Below are positions 1-10,137 of a stretch of 64,000 bases of DNA, in pieces. Source of the stretch: Schizochytrium sp. CCTCC M209059 (lineage: Eukaryota > Sar > Bigyra > Thraustochytrida > Thraustochytriidae); NCBI GenBank assembly GCA_000818945.1, contig KN805397.1:6530-70529 (forward strand). Direction: 5' to 3'. Within the stretch, counting starts at the first letter, position 1, and each line of letters begins with the position of its first letter. The position numbers and the translations under genes were made by a program. The notes beneath the pieces are model-generated. The model searched no databases. It was given only the letters and a program-made list of their open reading frames with translations, and was not told the DNA's origin.

Positions 1-60
1 GGGGGGGGGGCGAGGGTATAGAAGTGAAGCGAAGTGAAGCGAAGTGAAGCGAAGTGAAGC
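1..60. repeat. G-run and 10-bp tandem repeat at window edge
   Basis: Ten consecutive G residues open the window. Four perfect copies of a 10-bp unit, GAAGTGAAGC, follow at 21-60. The unit is itself two near-identical 5-mers. It is not a TTAGGG-type telomere repeat. It lies in the 3' flank of the carrier gene on the minus strand. Confidence 0.9.
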
Positions 61-126
61 CAAAAGCAGAGGTTTCCCGAAAAGAATGAACAAAAAGAAA
101 GAAGAATGAGGTGCAATGATTTGCAA

Positions 127-1354
127 TTAGACGCCAAGTGCGTCACGAAGAAGAGAGTAAGCGCCAAATTGAATAGCAGAATTAGGCACCATGCGCACGA
201 GGTACGGAGAGATGCCGTGAAAGAATCGACCAAGACCCTCGGCGCGGTACAGCTTGATGTAGCAGTCCAAAGCGCTAGTGTACTCTGATGGCTTGCCGTT
301 GTGACCTTGCATCTGCATGATGCGACGGACCGTGTCGTTGGGGTACATGACAAAACCGGCGCACGCGCCACCAAAAGCACCCGCTACGAGTTTGTTGATA
401 ACTTTGTTCTCGGGCTGAATTGTTTCGAGAATGCCGATTGACGCGTCAAAAACGGCAAACTTGATGCCCTCGTACGGAATGGCGCCCAGAAGCGTAGGCC
501 CGACGCCCCGATACCAAGACAGAATCCCCTCCGTCTTGGCCATGTGGGCTAGCGTGCCAAACATGCGATTCTGCACGCCATCTGCGCGAACTAATTTGCC
601 AGACATGCGCGTTCGTGCAACGTCGAGCGGATACGTCAGCGCGCACGCCGTCATTCCAGCCACCGACCCAGACGTGAAGGACAGCCAAAAGGGGACTTCG
701 TGACGTTTTTGCGACTTGGACGACACGAGAAAACCGTCTTGCAGCGTAATACTATCGTCCAAGAAGCGTTGGGCTAACGCTACCTTGTACATGTCATTAA
801 AACTAAAGAGAATGCCACGCGAGGGAAACACGCGGGCGCAGTTGACAAAGTTTCCGCGCCACAGGCCTTGAACGCCCTCTTTTTCTACAATCATTTGGGC
901 CGTTTTGAACATGCTCTTTCGCGCGTAACCCGTCTGCGCCATGATGCGCACGCGCTCGAGTGGAGCTACCGTCGTCTTGGCTACAGACCCGGCCACGCCA
1001 CCGAGAACGAGTCTCTGTCAATGTATCATTGTTCACCTCGTCAGTCTTTCAGCTTCTAGAGCGAGACGCAATGCGCCAGCACGTCCCGGGCAGTCTTGAC
1101 CCGGGTTCTGCGCCCCTGGGGCCCGCCTGCCCGCCCGCCTCGGCTGGTCGGCAGCCCTTCTTCTTGTTGTTGTTCTTCGGCCTGCCATCTTCACGTACCG
1201 TCAGCTGTTTCTCGCGATCTCCGCGAGGCCTCTTGCGCGCCTTCTCGGCGTCCATCGTCGCCGTCTGCGCGGCAGAGTTGCCCACGAGGGCCTCCACGCC
1301 GGAGGGCCCTTTGGGCGTCACCACCACCCCGGCCCCCGAGGGGCTCTCCGACAT
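127..1354 (-). CDS. Mitochondrial carrier (SLC25) family protein, two exons
   Basis: Inner-membrane solute carrier with three tandem repeats of about 100 residues. Exon 2 is 127-1014 and exon 1 is 1199-1354. The 184-nt intron starts GTACGTGAAG and ends ATTGACAG, both exon ends are phase 0, and joining restores the first-repeat start LVLGGVAGSVAKTTVAPLE. Repeat signatures are visible: APLERVR in repeat 1, YPLDVARTR in repeat 2, and YPNDTVRRIMQMQ in repeat 3. The GN.VNCARVFPS stretch and the last motif resemble adenine-nucleotide or CoA-type carriers, but I cannot assign the substrate. The start at 1354 gives 347 residues; an in-frame ATG at 1255 would give 314. The unspliced frame has no ATG upstream of the first repeat, which supports the intron. 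The gene is head-to-head with NDUFB7. Confidence 0.85.
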
Positions 1355-2152
1355 CTCCTCGACCCCGCCGCCGCCAGGCCTGCTCCTCGCCGGAGAGGCC
1401 CGGCCGGGATCCCCGGGCTCCGCCGCGATCTCCCTGGCCCCGCGCCGACCAAGCCGCCGCTCTTGCGCGCGCTCTCCGAGTCCTCCTCCGCGCCCTCCGC
1501 GAGCCCGAACTGCACGCGCGATTCTGGCTGGCCAACGCAAACCGGTCTATCCCGCCCCGCCATTTTTTTCCAGATCAGGCCTAACGGTATGCGCAGGCTC
1601 GGCTCCTCTCATCTTGGCTCAGCTCAGCGCAGCGCAGCGCAGCGCAGCGCAGCTCAGCTCAGCTCAGCTCATCGCATCTCGTCCCCGCTTCGCTCTGCTC
1701 AGCCAGCACCGCCTCAGCGACGCGGGCCTTTTTCCTTTCGCCTTTTCGCGTGCGCGGCGCAGCGTCCTGCAGCGCCATCGCGCTTTTCCTCGCCGCGAGC
1801 CCGCCAGAAACCGCAAGTGAGAAGACGTGGGTTTACTCTAAAAACCCCGCGTGCAGGGGAGAAGGGCGCATTTGCCCCGATACTTAGTCCCCGAGGCTTA
1901 GTCCCCGGCCTGCCTGCCCTGCCTGCTGCAGCCGCTCGTGGAGGCGCCGCATAAGCACAAGGACGAGGGCGCGGAGAGCGGCAGAGAGAGCGGCGGCCGA
2001 GCGGTCGAGCGAGCGCACGCAGGCACGGACCGGTGCGGAGACGGCCAGTTCGCGCACGCCTTTCGCCCGCCTTTCGCGCTGCTCGCAGCGAAGTCGGGAG
2101 AGCTGGCTAGCTCGCCTTCGGCAGCCTCGAGACGCTGGAACAGCGAGACACC
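1355..2152. other. GC-rich bidirectional promoter region
   Basis: About 800 bp between the divergent carrier and NDUFB7 genes. It holds the pentamer repeat at 1618-1671 and otherwise very GC-rich sequence. Open frames here have no recognisable protein and look like composition artefacts. Confidence 0.5.
1618..1671. repeat. AGCTC/AGCGC pentanucleotide microsatellite
   Basis: A run of 5-bp units alternating between AGCTC and AGCGC, about eleven copies. It lies in the shared 5' flank of the carrier and NDUFB7 genes. Confidence 0.9.
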
Positions 2153-2566
2153 ATGTCGACGCGAGGTACGTGCGGGCGGGGAAGCGAGAGGAGCGGGAGG
2201 GGGCCGGGGCCGGGGCCGGGGTTAGAGCGGTGAGATGGGAACTGACGCAACGAATCGCTGTGGAATTGGACTTTGTGTTTCTCTACGATGCGCGAAAATC
2301 TTGGCGAAAAAACAAACAAAATCAAATGAACGAATCAACGAATGAACCAACAAACAGAGTTGCCCGTGGACCGTGAGGAGCTTCGCCGCTACCAGATTAG
2401 TCTTGCGAACCGTGACTTTTGCTCCCACCTCCTCATTCCGCTCGAAAAGTGCCGGCGAGAGACCGCATTTTCCATGAGCAAGTGCCATCACCAGCTCCAC
2501 GCTTACGAGCAGTGCCAGTATGACGAGTACCAAAAGTCTGTCAAGGCGGCCAAGACCCAAAATTAA
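2153..2566 (+). CDS. NDUFB7: NADH dehydrogenase 1 beta subcomplex subunit 7 (complex I B18), two exons
   Basis: Accessory subunit of mitochondrial complex I, on the intermembrane-space side. Exon 1 is 2153-2165 and encodes only MSTR plus one base; exon 2 is 2358-2566. The 192-nt intron begins GTACGTGCGG and ends AACAAACAG, and the phase-1 join gives MSTRELPVDREEL. The 73-residue product has the CHCH signature of two Cx9C pairs: C-SHLLIPLEK-C and C-HHQLHAYEQ-C. The stretch before the first Cys (ANRDFCSH) matches the family (QRDFCAH in animals). It is shorter than the human protein (137 residues) because it lacks the charged C-terminal tail. An in-frame ATG inside the intron, at 2342, would give a slightly different N-terminus without splicing. 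Confidence 0.88.
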
Positions 2567-3146
2567 ATTTGGACCTTTTGGTTCGTCTCGCTCTGGCACC
2601 GCCACCGCCACGACCATCAGTTCCTCTTTATCCATCATTTTACCACCAACACCACCACATCAAATAATACAACAACAACAGCCAACGCCAAATCCCAAGC
2701 ATCTTCCTCCATCTCTGCCCGCCTCCAGACTCGAATCTTGATGTCGCAGCCAGCTGGACTGACTGCAAGCATGGAGTCATTCCCCTCGCACGCAAGATCA
2801 TGACAAAAGACACACTGTTCATCTGGAGACTACCTACTTCAACAGACCGGGCGCCATGCTCACACCTAGTCAATTGCTAAGCACGAATGTGAAAGAGATC
2901 TTTCTTCGTCTGTCAATCTTTCTTCTCTGATTTCTGTATTCCATCGCTTGTGTGCGTGCGGCGTTCTTTCATTGTACACTCTTGGGACCTTCTTCAGGGC
3001 GAACGTCGAGGAAAAGAAAGTAAGAGAGAAAGAGTCCTTTTGCAGTCCCGCAGCAAGGAAGAAAAAATAGGGGGCGAGAGAATGCCCAATTTGGTCGTCC
3101 CTGCGAACTTGAAGCATTTGTACGATATCTTTGTGTCGTAAATAAA
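2567..3146. other. Convergent 3' flank, no gene seen
   Basis: About 580 bp between the 3' ends of NDUFB7 and the GH3 gene. It has lower GC, with CAC/CAA-rich and purine-rich stretches. Its short frames resemble nothing known; it is probably both 3' UTRs. Confidence 0.5.
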
Positions 3147-5448
3147 TTACTTTGTTAAGAGAGGCCTAGTGGCGCCCACTGCTGAAAACGGCGCACGAGC
3201 GCGAATGTCGCGCAACGAAGCCCCCCAAAGCCACTCATGAGAGCACTTGGTCAAGGTGCCAAGAGACCAAGACCCATTGCCATCCCACTCAGCGACGTCA
3301 GCAAAGCTCACATGGATCTTCACTAGCTTGTGCTCTTGCGCCCGCACATGCACACGTTGAAATTGAGCAAGCTTCTTCAGTGGCCGCGTCACATTCGATG
3401 CAGCGGTCACGCACGCGCTGTCTGACTGGCCCAGGTACACTTGAACAACTTCGATCGCGTCCACCTCGCCCTCGTTATGAAGAGTTACCTCCAGGTCCCA
3501 GCCGCCATGATGCGACGCTCGCGCACTAGCATTCGAAAACGAAAATTCCGTATAGGTGAGTCCAAACCCAAATGGAAATGCCACGTCAATCTTGTGCTGG
3601 TCAAACCAGCGATAGCCAATCATGAGGCCTTCCTTGTACAAGACACGCGCATCGCCAGGGTACTCATCGGGAGCAAACTCGATCTCGGCGCCGCGTTTGG
3701 GCAGAGTGATCGGGAGACGACCCGTCGGAGCGGCTTGCCCGAGTAAAACTTGAGCAAGAGCATCGCCAAAGGCCTGGCCTGGCATAAAGGAAAGAAGAGT
3801 GGCGCTCGCTTGCGATGCCATGGGCATGATTACTGGCCCAGGCGCGATTGCAACGAGAATTGTTGGCACACCAAGCGCATGCGCTGCGTCAAAGACCGCA
3901 GACGACAGTCGCTGTGCCGGCGCGTCAAACTCGAGTGATGCCCGGTCTTCACCTTCGGTTGATGACGTCGCAATTACCACCACTGCCACGGACGCGCCAG
4001 CGGACTTGGCTCCATCCTCCATGGCTTTGACCGCTTCGCTCACGTTTGTACCGCTTGTATACACCAGTTCAGCGGACGCCCACGCCTCATCCATTGCGAG
4101 CGCATCCGCGAGTCCACGCCGTGCGGTGACTGCATGCGGACCTGCATCGACATGACCCGAACCTCCACCTGCCAGAACTGACACGTCATCCGCAGCACTA
4201 CCGATCAAAGTGATGCGACGGATACCACTGCTAGAACGCAAGGGAAGCGTTTTATTTTCGTTGCGCAAGAGTACCATTCCGGCTGTCGCAAGGTCAGCCG
4301 CTAAACGCCGCCGCGCAGGAGTTGTCACATCCACGTCAATTTGGCAAGGTAAACGGTTAATTGTGGGGAGAAGACCTGCACCTTTCATGGCGTTCAACAC
4401 GTGCTCGACCTGGTTCGTGAGCTGAGCTGCGACCTTTGCATCTTTGGCAGCGAGGCGCTCCAGCTTGGCACCGTAGTGCATGCCCAATGGCATTTCTTGA
4501 TCCAGCCCAGCATCCATGGACGCCCGGACGGAGTGGGTAGCCAGCCAGTCACTCACAACAAAGCCTTTAAAGCCCCAATCTTCACGGAGGGTTTTGCCGA
4601 GAAGTGAACCTTGCTCGCATGCGTGCACGCCATGCACCAAGTTGTACGAGCACATGATGGACAAAACACCGGCGCGAACGGCAGCTTCGAAAGGAGCCAG
4701 GTACACTTCGTGCAGCGTCACGTCGTCCACTTTCGGCGCTCACAGTGAATCGGTTTGTCTCCTGATTGTTGAGGGCAAAGTGTTTGGCCGTGGCAATCAT
4801 GCCAGGCACAGACTGAATTCCTCGCACAGCGGCTGCGCTCAGCGCCGCGCCGAGTCGAGGATCCTCTCCTGATAGATATTCAAAATTTCTTCCATTGCGA
4901 GGGACGCGCATCACGTTCAGACCGGGACCAAGCAGCATGTTGGCTCCCTTTTCCGCAAACTCGTACGCCATTTCACGACCCCATTGCCCGGTGAGCTCGG
5001 GCGAAAAGGTGGCCGCCATGTTGAGGGCGCTGGGGTACGCGGTCGACGAACCGTGTGGTCCACCACGAAAACCCTGAGGACCATCGTTTTCACGCAGTTC
5101 AGGAATGCCAAGGCGGCTCACGCCCCGCGTGCGACCCGTGTACGGGCATCCCAGCCCAGATCCGTGCACGAGACGGATCTTCTCCTCTAGGGTCATCAAT
5201 TGCGCCAAGGTTGCAGGCGAGATATCTGCAAGTTCGCCGTCGTCAGTGGTCCAGAGTGCTCGAGCTGCAGCTTCGTCATTGTCCACTCTGCTCTTCGTAT
5301 TGTCTCGCTGCTCGTCCACCAGCTCAAGTTCTCCCTTTGGGCCGAGCGTTGCGTTCAGACCCGCCCAAAGCACCGCAAAGGCTGCTGCAAAAGCGAGCGC
5401 CGCCTTGGCATGACACACTCGATTGGATCTTCTCCCCCTGGTCTCCAT
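3147..5448 (-). CDS. Glycoside hydrolase family 3 beta-glucosidase-like, broken by a 1-base frameshift
   Basis: Predicted retaining glucosidase. The frame from 5448 carries a cytoplasmic basic start, a hydrophobic signal anchor (AALAFAAAFAVLWAGL, residues ~20-35) and the N-terminal GH3 barrel with KHFALNNQETNR. Near 4731-4733 (TTT on the plus strand) it shifts by one base into the frame ending at 3147. That second frame carries the nucleophile motif VSDW, the alpha/beta sandwich with EGEDR, and a C-terminal fibronectin-III-like domain. Removing one A from GAAAG restores a continuous protein of about 766 residues across a conserved stretch. The span is 3n+1 bases, consistent with one extra base. 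All catalytic regions look intact on both sides, so a sequencing error is likelier than a decayed gene. The start at 5448 was chosen because the anchor follows directly. The gene is divergent from MED6. Confidence 0.85.
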
Positions 5449-5987
5449 TGCTCTCCTTTTCCCCCAATGCTCGACTCCGCGCAAGCTTCTGATCCTCGTC
5501 GCAGCGGAGAATTTCCCTCCCTCACTCGGCCTCGTGCCACGCGGAGCTCCACGTCTTTGACGGCGTCCTCCTTGACCACGTTGACGACGACGTCGCCGTG
5601 GGAAAAGGCCTTTTGTGGCGACCGCCGCGGCGAAGACAGCCGGGTCTCCGCCTCCTTCGCGCTCAACGCAGCTTGCTCGCGCCAGCGCCGGCAAGGCCGA
5701 AGCGGGTCTGCACGGCCAAGAAGGAGCTAGCTCCTCGAGGCGGCACGGCAGTCCGTCGGTGAGTCGTCGTCCTCTTCACATTGCTGCGACCTCGACGTGC
5801 TTGGTCTCTTTTCTGCACGAAGCGGGGCGGCGGCGGCAAAAACTATCTATCGATCGTCTTTCCTTCCTGGCGACGGCGGCGCGGCCTGCGCGGCGTGGAG
5901 GCGGCGGGCTGCGCGGCGCGGGGCGAGGCGAAGGCCTCCTCTTCTCCGTGCGCGCGAAAGCGGCCGGCCGCGGCGGCCCAGAGGGCC
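5449..5987. other. Bidirectional promoter region between GH3 gene and MED6
   Basis: About 540 bp of GC-rich 5' flank. The MED6 frame stays open upstream of the chosen start and the GH3 frame upstream of its start, so either protein could begin earlier. No other feature was seen. Confidence 0.45.
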
Positions 5988-6039
5988 ATGCAGCCGCGCA
6001 TGCCGCCGCCAGCGGCTCCGGCAGCAACCGCGGCGGCGG

Positions 6040-6094
<55 letters not shown>

Positions 6095-7316
6095 GCAAGC
6101 GACGAGGCCGGCGGCGCCAGCGACGTCGATGTCGGCAGCAGGAGCAGCAGCAGCGGCAGCGACGCCGGCACAAGTAGAATATAGGGCCAGAGATACAGCA
6201 GCAGGAGCAACAGCAGCAGCAGGAGCAGCGCGAATAGACCCGACTCAACAGAATCCAGCAACGGCGGCAGCCGCGGCAACGAGGCCAGACGCAGGAGCGC
6301 CAGGACAAGATCAAGAACATCAGCAGCGAGTCAATGACGACCTCGAAGAGCTCGAGGCAGGCATGGAGACGTGGGCGGTGAAGAAACCAAAACGAGCGCT
6401 TCAGGCTCTGTCCGAAACAGCAGCGCCAACACCACGCCGCAAGCGTGCCAGACCACAATCTTCTTGGTCAGACCCCTTGAATGGGTTTGAGGACGCAAGC
6501 TTCCTGCGGCTGTGCGGCCCGGTGTCTGTCGAAAACGCGCTCGAGTACTTTGCGCGTTCCCCCTTTTACGATCCATCGTGCAACAATGAAAGGCTTCGCG
6601 CGCGAAACCTCGATGCCGACGCCCTCGTCTTTATGAAGGGCGTCGAGTTCTCTCTCTATGAGGCTTCATTCGATCGTCTTTTTATTATTCTCAAGCAGCG
6701 CCGCTTCTCCTCGACGCTAGTACAGCGGCTTGCAGCATATTACATTCTGGACAACCGCATCTACGAGGCGCCCGCGCTTCGCAGCCTCTTGGCGTCTCGT
6801 CTAGGTCAGTGCGCCATGCATCTCGAAAAAGCTGTCACGAAGATGGCCGAGATCCATGCTACAACACCCGATCGCCCGGTGCCGCCACTTTTGCGCATCG
6901 GGCCAACATCGGGGGGTCTCTCGGGAGGAGGCTCGGGCGGCGGCGGTTTGGGGACGCCTCATGGATCTTCGGCCGACCTCGACGTGAGTCGCCGCATGCG
7001 TTCCGATTCGCTTGCCCGGGGTCCGTCTTCGCCGTTGCATCCATCTGTGCACACCGTGTCCTCGCTGGCGCAGCAGCCTGCGTACCAGCATCAGCAGTAT
7101 TATTCGCCACACCACCATCACCACCAACAGCCACAGCGTCGTCTCGGGCCGCCGATGCTCAAGCGTGCAAGGTCCGTCGACGACCAGATCAAAGGTCTTT
7201 TACACGTTGTCGTATCTAAGTTTCCCCCTGCAAATATCGTCCCTGGAAACCTGTCCTCGCGCCCTTCCACGGCGCATCGTAGTAGCCACGGGCTCTCCAC
7301 ACCCACGAACGACTAA
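5988..7316 (+). CDS. MED6: Mediator of RNA polymerase II transcription subunit 6
   Basis: Head-module subunit of the nuclear Mediator complex that links activators to RNA polymerase II. The MED6 domain lies at residues ~155-290: SWSDPLNGF, ENALEYFARSPFYDPSCNNE, a core with FIILKQRR, then LAAYYILDNRIYEAPAL, all in the family order. The N-terminal ~150 residues are low complexity, with a run of 17 Gln from a CAG tract and many Ala. The C-terminal ~150 residues are Ser/Gly/His/Gln-rich and have a potential basic patch (PMLKRARS). At 442 residues it is longer than animal MED6 (about 250) because of these tails. The ATG at 5988 is chosen because sequence before it is Arg-rich and 5'-UTR-like. An in-frame ATG at 5781 exists. 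Confidence 0.88.
6042..6093 (+). repeat. CAG trinucleotide tract encoding poly-Gln in MED6
   Basis: About 17 consecutive CAG codons within the MED6 N-terminus. All units are CAG with no CAA interruption, so the tract is prone to length change. Confidence 0.95.
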
Positions 7317-7547
7317 CAGTAAAATTCGCTCTTCCCATTTTCTTTTTCTTGTTCTCTCCCCAAAGTCAAGTCATGTCATGTCATCTCACAGTCGGTCGGT
7401 CATCGAACCTTTCCTCTGCAGCTCCTCGCCGTAAGTGGCTGCAGCTGCCTGCGTGCCTCCTGCTACTGCTGCTACTTTTTTGCTTTCGACCATTCTGCTG
7501 CTGCCTGGCCTGGCCACAAAGAAGATCCCTCTCCAGGACCACCACCA

Positions 7548-7583
7548 TCACCGTCACCGTCACCGTCACCGTCACCGTCACCG
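7548..7583. repeat. TCACCG hexanucleotide microsatellite
   Basis: Six perfect copies of TCACCG, in the flank between MED6 and the SLC10A7-like gene. Confidence 0.95.
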
Positions 7584-7830
7584 CAAGCCGAACCCAGGCA
7601 AGCCCGATCCACATTTCCAAAGCAACAAGCAAGCAGCCTGCCGGAGACGTCATCACCAGCAGTGTCATCCGCCTCCGCGCTCGCTCCGTTCCGGCATCGC
7701 CGCGCGCTTCGTCTTCGGCGCCGGCCTTCTCGTCCACCAGCTCGCTCCTCGCGCCGCCCCCGGCGTCCACAGCGGGTCCGCAGGCGAAGGAGCTCACGTC
7801 GCCTGCGAACTTTGGCTCGAAGGCCTCGCC

Positions 7831-7874
7831 AGCAGAGCAGAGCAGAGCGGAGCAGAGCAGAGCAGAGCAGAGCA
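7831..7874. repeat. AGAGC pentanucleotide microsatellite
   Basis: About nine copies of AGAGC/GGAGC. A second, more degenerate cluster of the same motif lies at about 8005-8040. Confidence 0.9.
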
Positions 7875-8268
7875 CAAAAGCTGACCCAGCCACGCAAAGC
7901 GCGAGGAGGGATTCCCGCCCGCCCGGGCGGCGCGAGCGAGCGCGCCTCGCCAGACGCGCTGCGAGGCCTCGCCGCGCGCGAGGGCCGCGACCATCGGGCA
8001 GAGGTCGAGCAGAGCGGAGCGGAACGGAGCAGAGCAGAGCGGGTCCGGCCAGAGCAGATCGGCGTAAGGCGCGAGCTGAGCTGGCCGGGGTCCATTTCGA
8101 CCACGCAGCGCAGCGGCGCGAGAGCAGGGCAGAGCAAACCCGAGTCCACCCACGCGAGCAGACGCGAGCGAGCGAGCGAGCGAGCGCGCAGGAGCGGCGC
8201 GTAGGAGCGGCGCGCGCGCGGGCGGCGACGACGGACAGACTGACAGACTGGCAGACTGACAGACCGAC

Positions 8269-9693
8269 ATGCTGCGCGAGCGCAACATGGACGCGCGCGA
8301 GGAGGACGTGGAGGAGGGCGCCGCGGGGAAACACTCGTTCGGAGACGCCTTGCGGCGCGACGCCAAACAGGCGCGCGAGGGCGAGGGCGACGCCGAGGGC
8401 GGCGGCGACGCCGAGGTGGACGACGAGGCCGAGAGCGGCCAGAACGCGTACGTGTCCTCGAAAGACGAGGCGGACTCGCCGAGCGAGGAGCTCCTGGCGG
8501 CGAAAAAGAGCAGCGGGAGCAGAAGCAGCAAACAGGGCGCGACGAGGGGCCCGGAAAGCGCAAAGGAAAAGGCCAAGCGGTGGGCAAAGAAAACAAAAGC
8601 ATGGCTCATCAAGTGGCATCTCCCTCTCCTGCTCATCTTCTTCATTATCATCGGCTACTTCCGACCCATCCCCGGCAGCAAGGCCAACGATCTGGACCTC
8701 GGTGGCGCATGCTTTACGAGCAGCCTCTGCGTATGGGACTCGATCGGGGCATTACTGGTAACGGGAATCTTTGTCATCTCCGGTCTCAAGCTCAAGACGG
8801 AGGCCATCAAAAAAGCTCTCAAGGTCTGGCCGGCAGGTCTCTACGGTTTTATCAGCATCCTCTTTGTCACTACCTGTATGAGCTTTGTCGTTGTTCTAGG
8901 CAAGTATGGCAACATTCCCGAATTCTCGATTGGACTCGCGCTCTTTTGCAGCATGCCCACCACGCTATCGAGCGGCCCAATTCTCGTCGGTCAGGCCAAG
9001 GGCAACGTGGCCCTTGCGCTCATGCTCACCGTTTCGACCAACATCATTGGCGTCTTCACCGCTCCTCTTTTTGTGTCGTCCTCGCTAAGCGTATATCAAA
9101 AATATCGCGGTGATATTGGTGGTGGGAACTCCGACATCGATGTATCCGTGGACCCGGTGCCCATCATTTTGCAGCTCATCTTTACAATTCTTGTCCCACT
9201 GGCAGTGGGAAAGGTGCTTGGCATGATCAAGCCCGTGGCTGCCTTTGTGAAGCGTTTTAGCCTGGAACTCAAGCTCCTCTCTTCGCTCATGCTCGTGCTG
9301 ATTCCATGGATGAAGATTTCCTCAAGCGCCGAGTCCTTTTCGCAGGTTGATGGCATTTCTTTTGTGCTCATGTGGGTCACTTCGATTGCGATCCATGTTT
9401 TCTACCTTGCCTTTAATTTTGTCTTTGCACAGTACGTTCTACGCATGGCACTCCCTGAAAAGACAGCCGTCGTCATTGTCTGCTCGCAAAAAACGCTTCC
9501 TGTGGCAATTACGATTCTGCAATTCCTCCCTACAGAGGCCATTGGGTCGGCGGGCCTCGTTACCATTCCTGTCGTTGTGAGTCATCTCATGCAGATCCTC
9601 ATTGATGCCGTCGTTGCCTCGCGAGTCGCGGTCATGGTCACTAAACAGGAAGTCTTGGACGCCGCAAGCTCGTCCACCTCAGGTTCGCGATAA
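8269..9693 (+). CDS. SLC10A7-like (bile acid:Na+ symporter family) membrane transporter
   Basis: Multi-pass transporter of the SBF-like group that includes SLC10A7, which in animals affects Golgi calcium handling and glycosaminoglycan synthesis. Of its 474 residues, the first ~110 are cytoplasmic and charged (acidic run, then KEKAKRWAKKTKAWLIKWH). About ten hydrophobic segments follow, beginning LPLLLIFFIIIGYFRPIPG. Family landmarks are visible: the GLKLKTEAI loop after TM2, FCSMPTTLSSGPILV, and SQKTLPVAITIL with the Pro-containing crossover. The Gly- and acid-rich lumenal loop near residue 285 is short. The start could also be the in-frame ATG at 8287. The acidic N-terminal extension is longer than in animal homologues. 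The substrate is unknown. Confidence 0.85.
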   Translation: MLRERNMDAREEDVEEGAAGKHSFGDALRRDAKQAREGEGDAEGGGDAEVDDEAESGQNAYVSSKDEADSPSEELLAAKKSSGSRSSKQGATRGPESAKEKAKRWAKKTKAWLIKWHLPLLLIFFIIIGYFRPIPGSKANDLDLGGACFTSSLCVWDSIGALLVTGIFVISGLKLKTEAIKKALKVWPAGLYGFISILFVTTCMSFVVVLGKYGNIPEFSIGLALFCSMPTTLSSGPILVGQAKGNVALALMLTVSTNIIGVFTAPLFVSSSLSVYQKYRGDIGGGNSDIDVSVDPVPIILQLIFTILVPLAVGKVLGMIKPVAAFVKRFSLELKLLSSLMLVLIPWMKISSSAESFSQVDGISFVLMWVTSIAIHVFYLAFNFVFAQYVLRMALPEKTAVVIVCSQKTLPVAITILQFLPTEAIGSAGLVTIPVVVSHLMQILIDAVVASRVAVMVTKQEVLDAASSSTSGSR

Positions 9694-10137
9694 AGTATTT
9701 GGTTTTTAGCCAATACCCACCCATCCAACCAATAGGAGGAAGAACTCCCTGACCTTTTGACTCGATCATATCCAAAGAGACAGTGAATCAACATCTTGTA
9801 CCCTTTTTCTTTCAAAAGTTTGTTCGACACAGACTTGCGTTCTGGTTTACTTAGGCTCGAAAAGAGATTGTTTCTTGTTCAAGACGCGTCTCTTTTCTTT
9901 ACGACAAGCCACTCGTATGCACAGTTCAAGGTGATGCCTTCATTGTCCCGTCCCCTGCCAGGTCAGCTGAATAACGATGTACGTAGAGCCTTTTTTCCCT
10001 TCCTTTTCTCGCCGCCAAGCTTTGCATGAGCTTTGTTTGGGCAGGCAGGCTTTTGGGTTGTCCTTGCAGTTTGCAGGCAAGCAGACCTTGACCACTCCTC
10101 GCTCGAGGCTACTTGCTTTCTTGCTTGCGACGCGAGT
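9694..10137. other. Intergenic flank, possible 5'-UTR intron for PRP3
   Basis: About 440 bp. A GTACGT sequence at 9979-9984 resembles the donors of the three placed introns, with several CAG acceptors around 10063-10085. No acceptor keeps frame from the ATG at 9932 into PRP3, so any intron here would be in the 5' UTR. Confidence 0.35.

Larger units (their letters stand above)
7317..8268. other. Repeat-rich 5' flank of SLC10A7-like gene
   Basis: About 950 bp of MED6 3' flank and upstream sequence of the transporter. It contains the hexamer tract at 7548-7583, the pentamer tracts at 7831-7874 and ~8005-8040, and very GC-rich sequence up to the start codon. Overlapping open frames on both strands encode Arg/Ala-rich low-complexity peptides with no recognisable domain. 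Confidence 0.5.

Noticed and set aside
1..60. Possible telomere end
   Set aside because: Repeat unit is not a telomere motif and the G-run is only 10 bp.
7831..7874. CRISPR-like repeat array
   Set aside because: Units are contiguous 5-mers without spacers, and the genome is eukaryotic.
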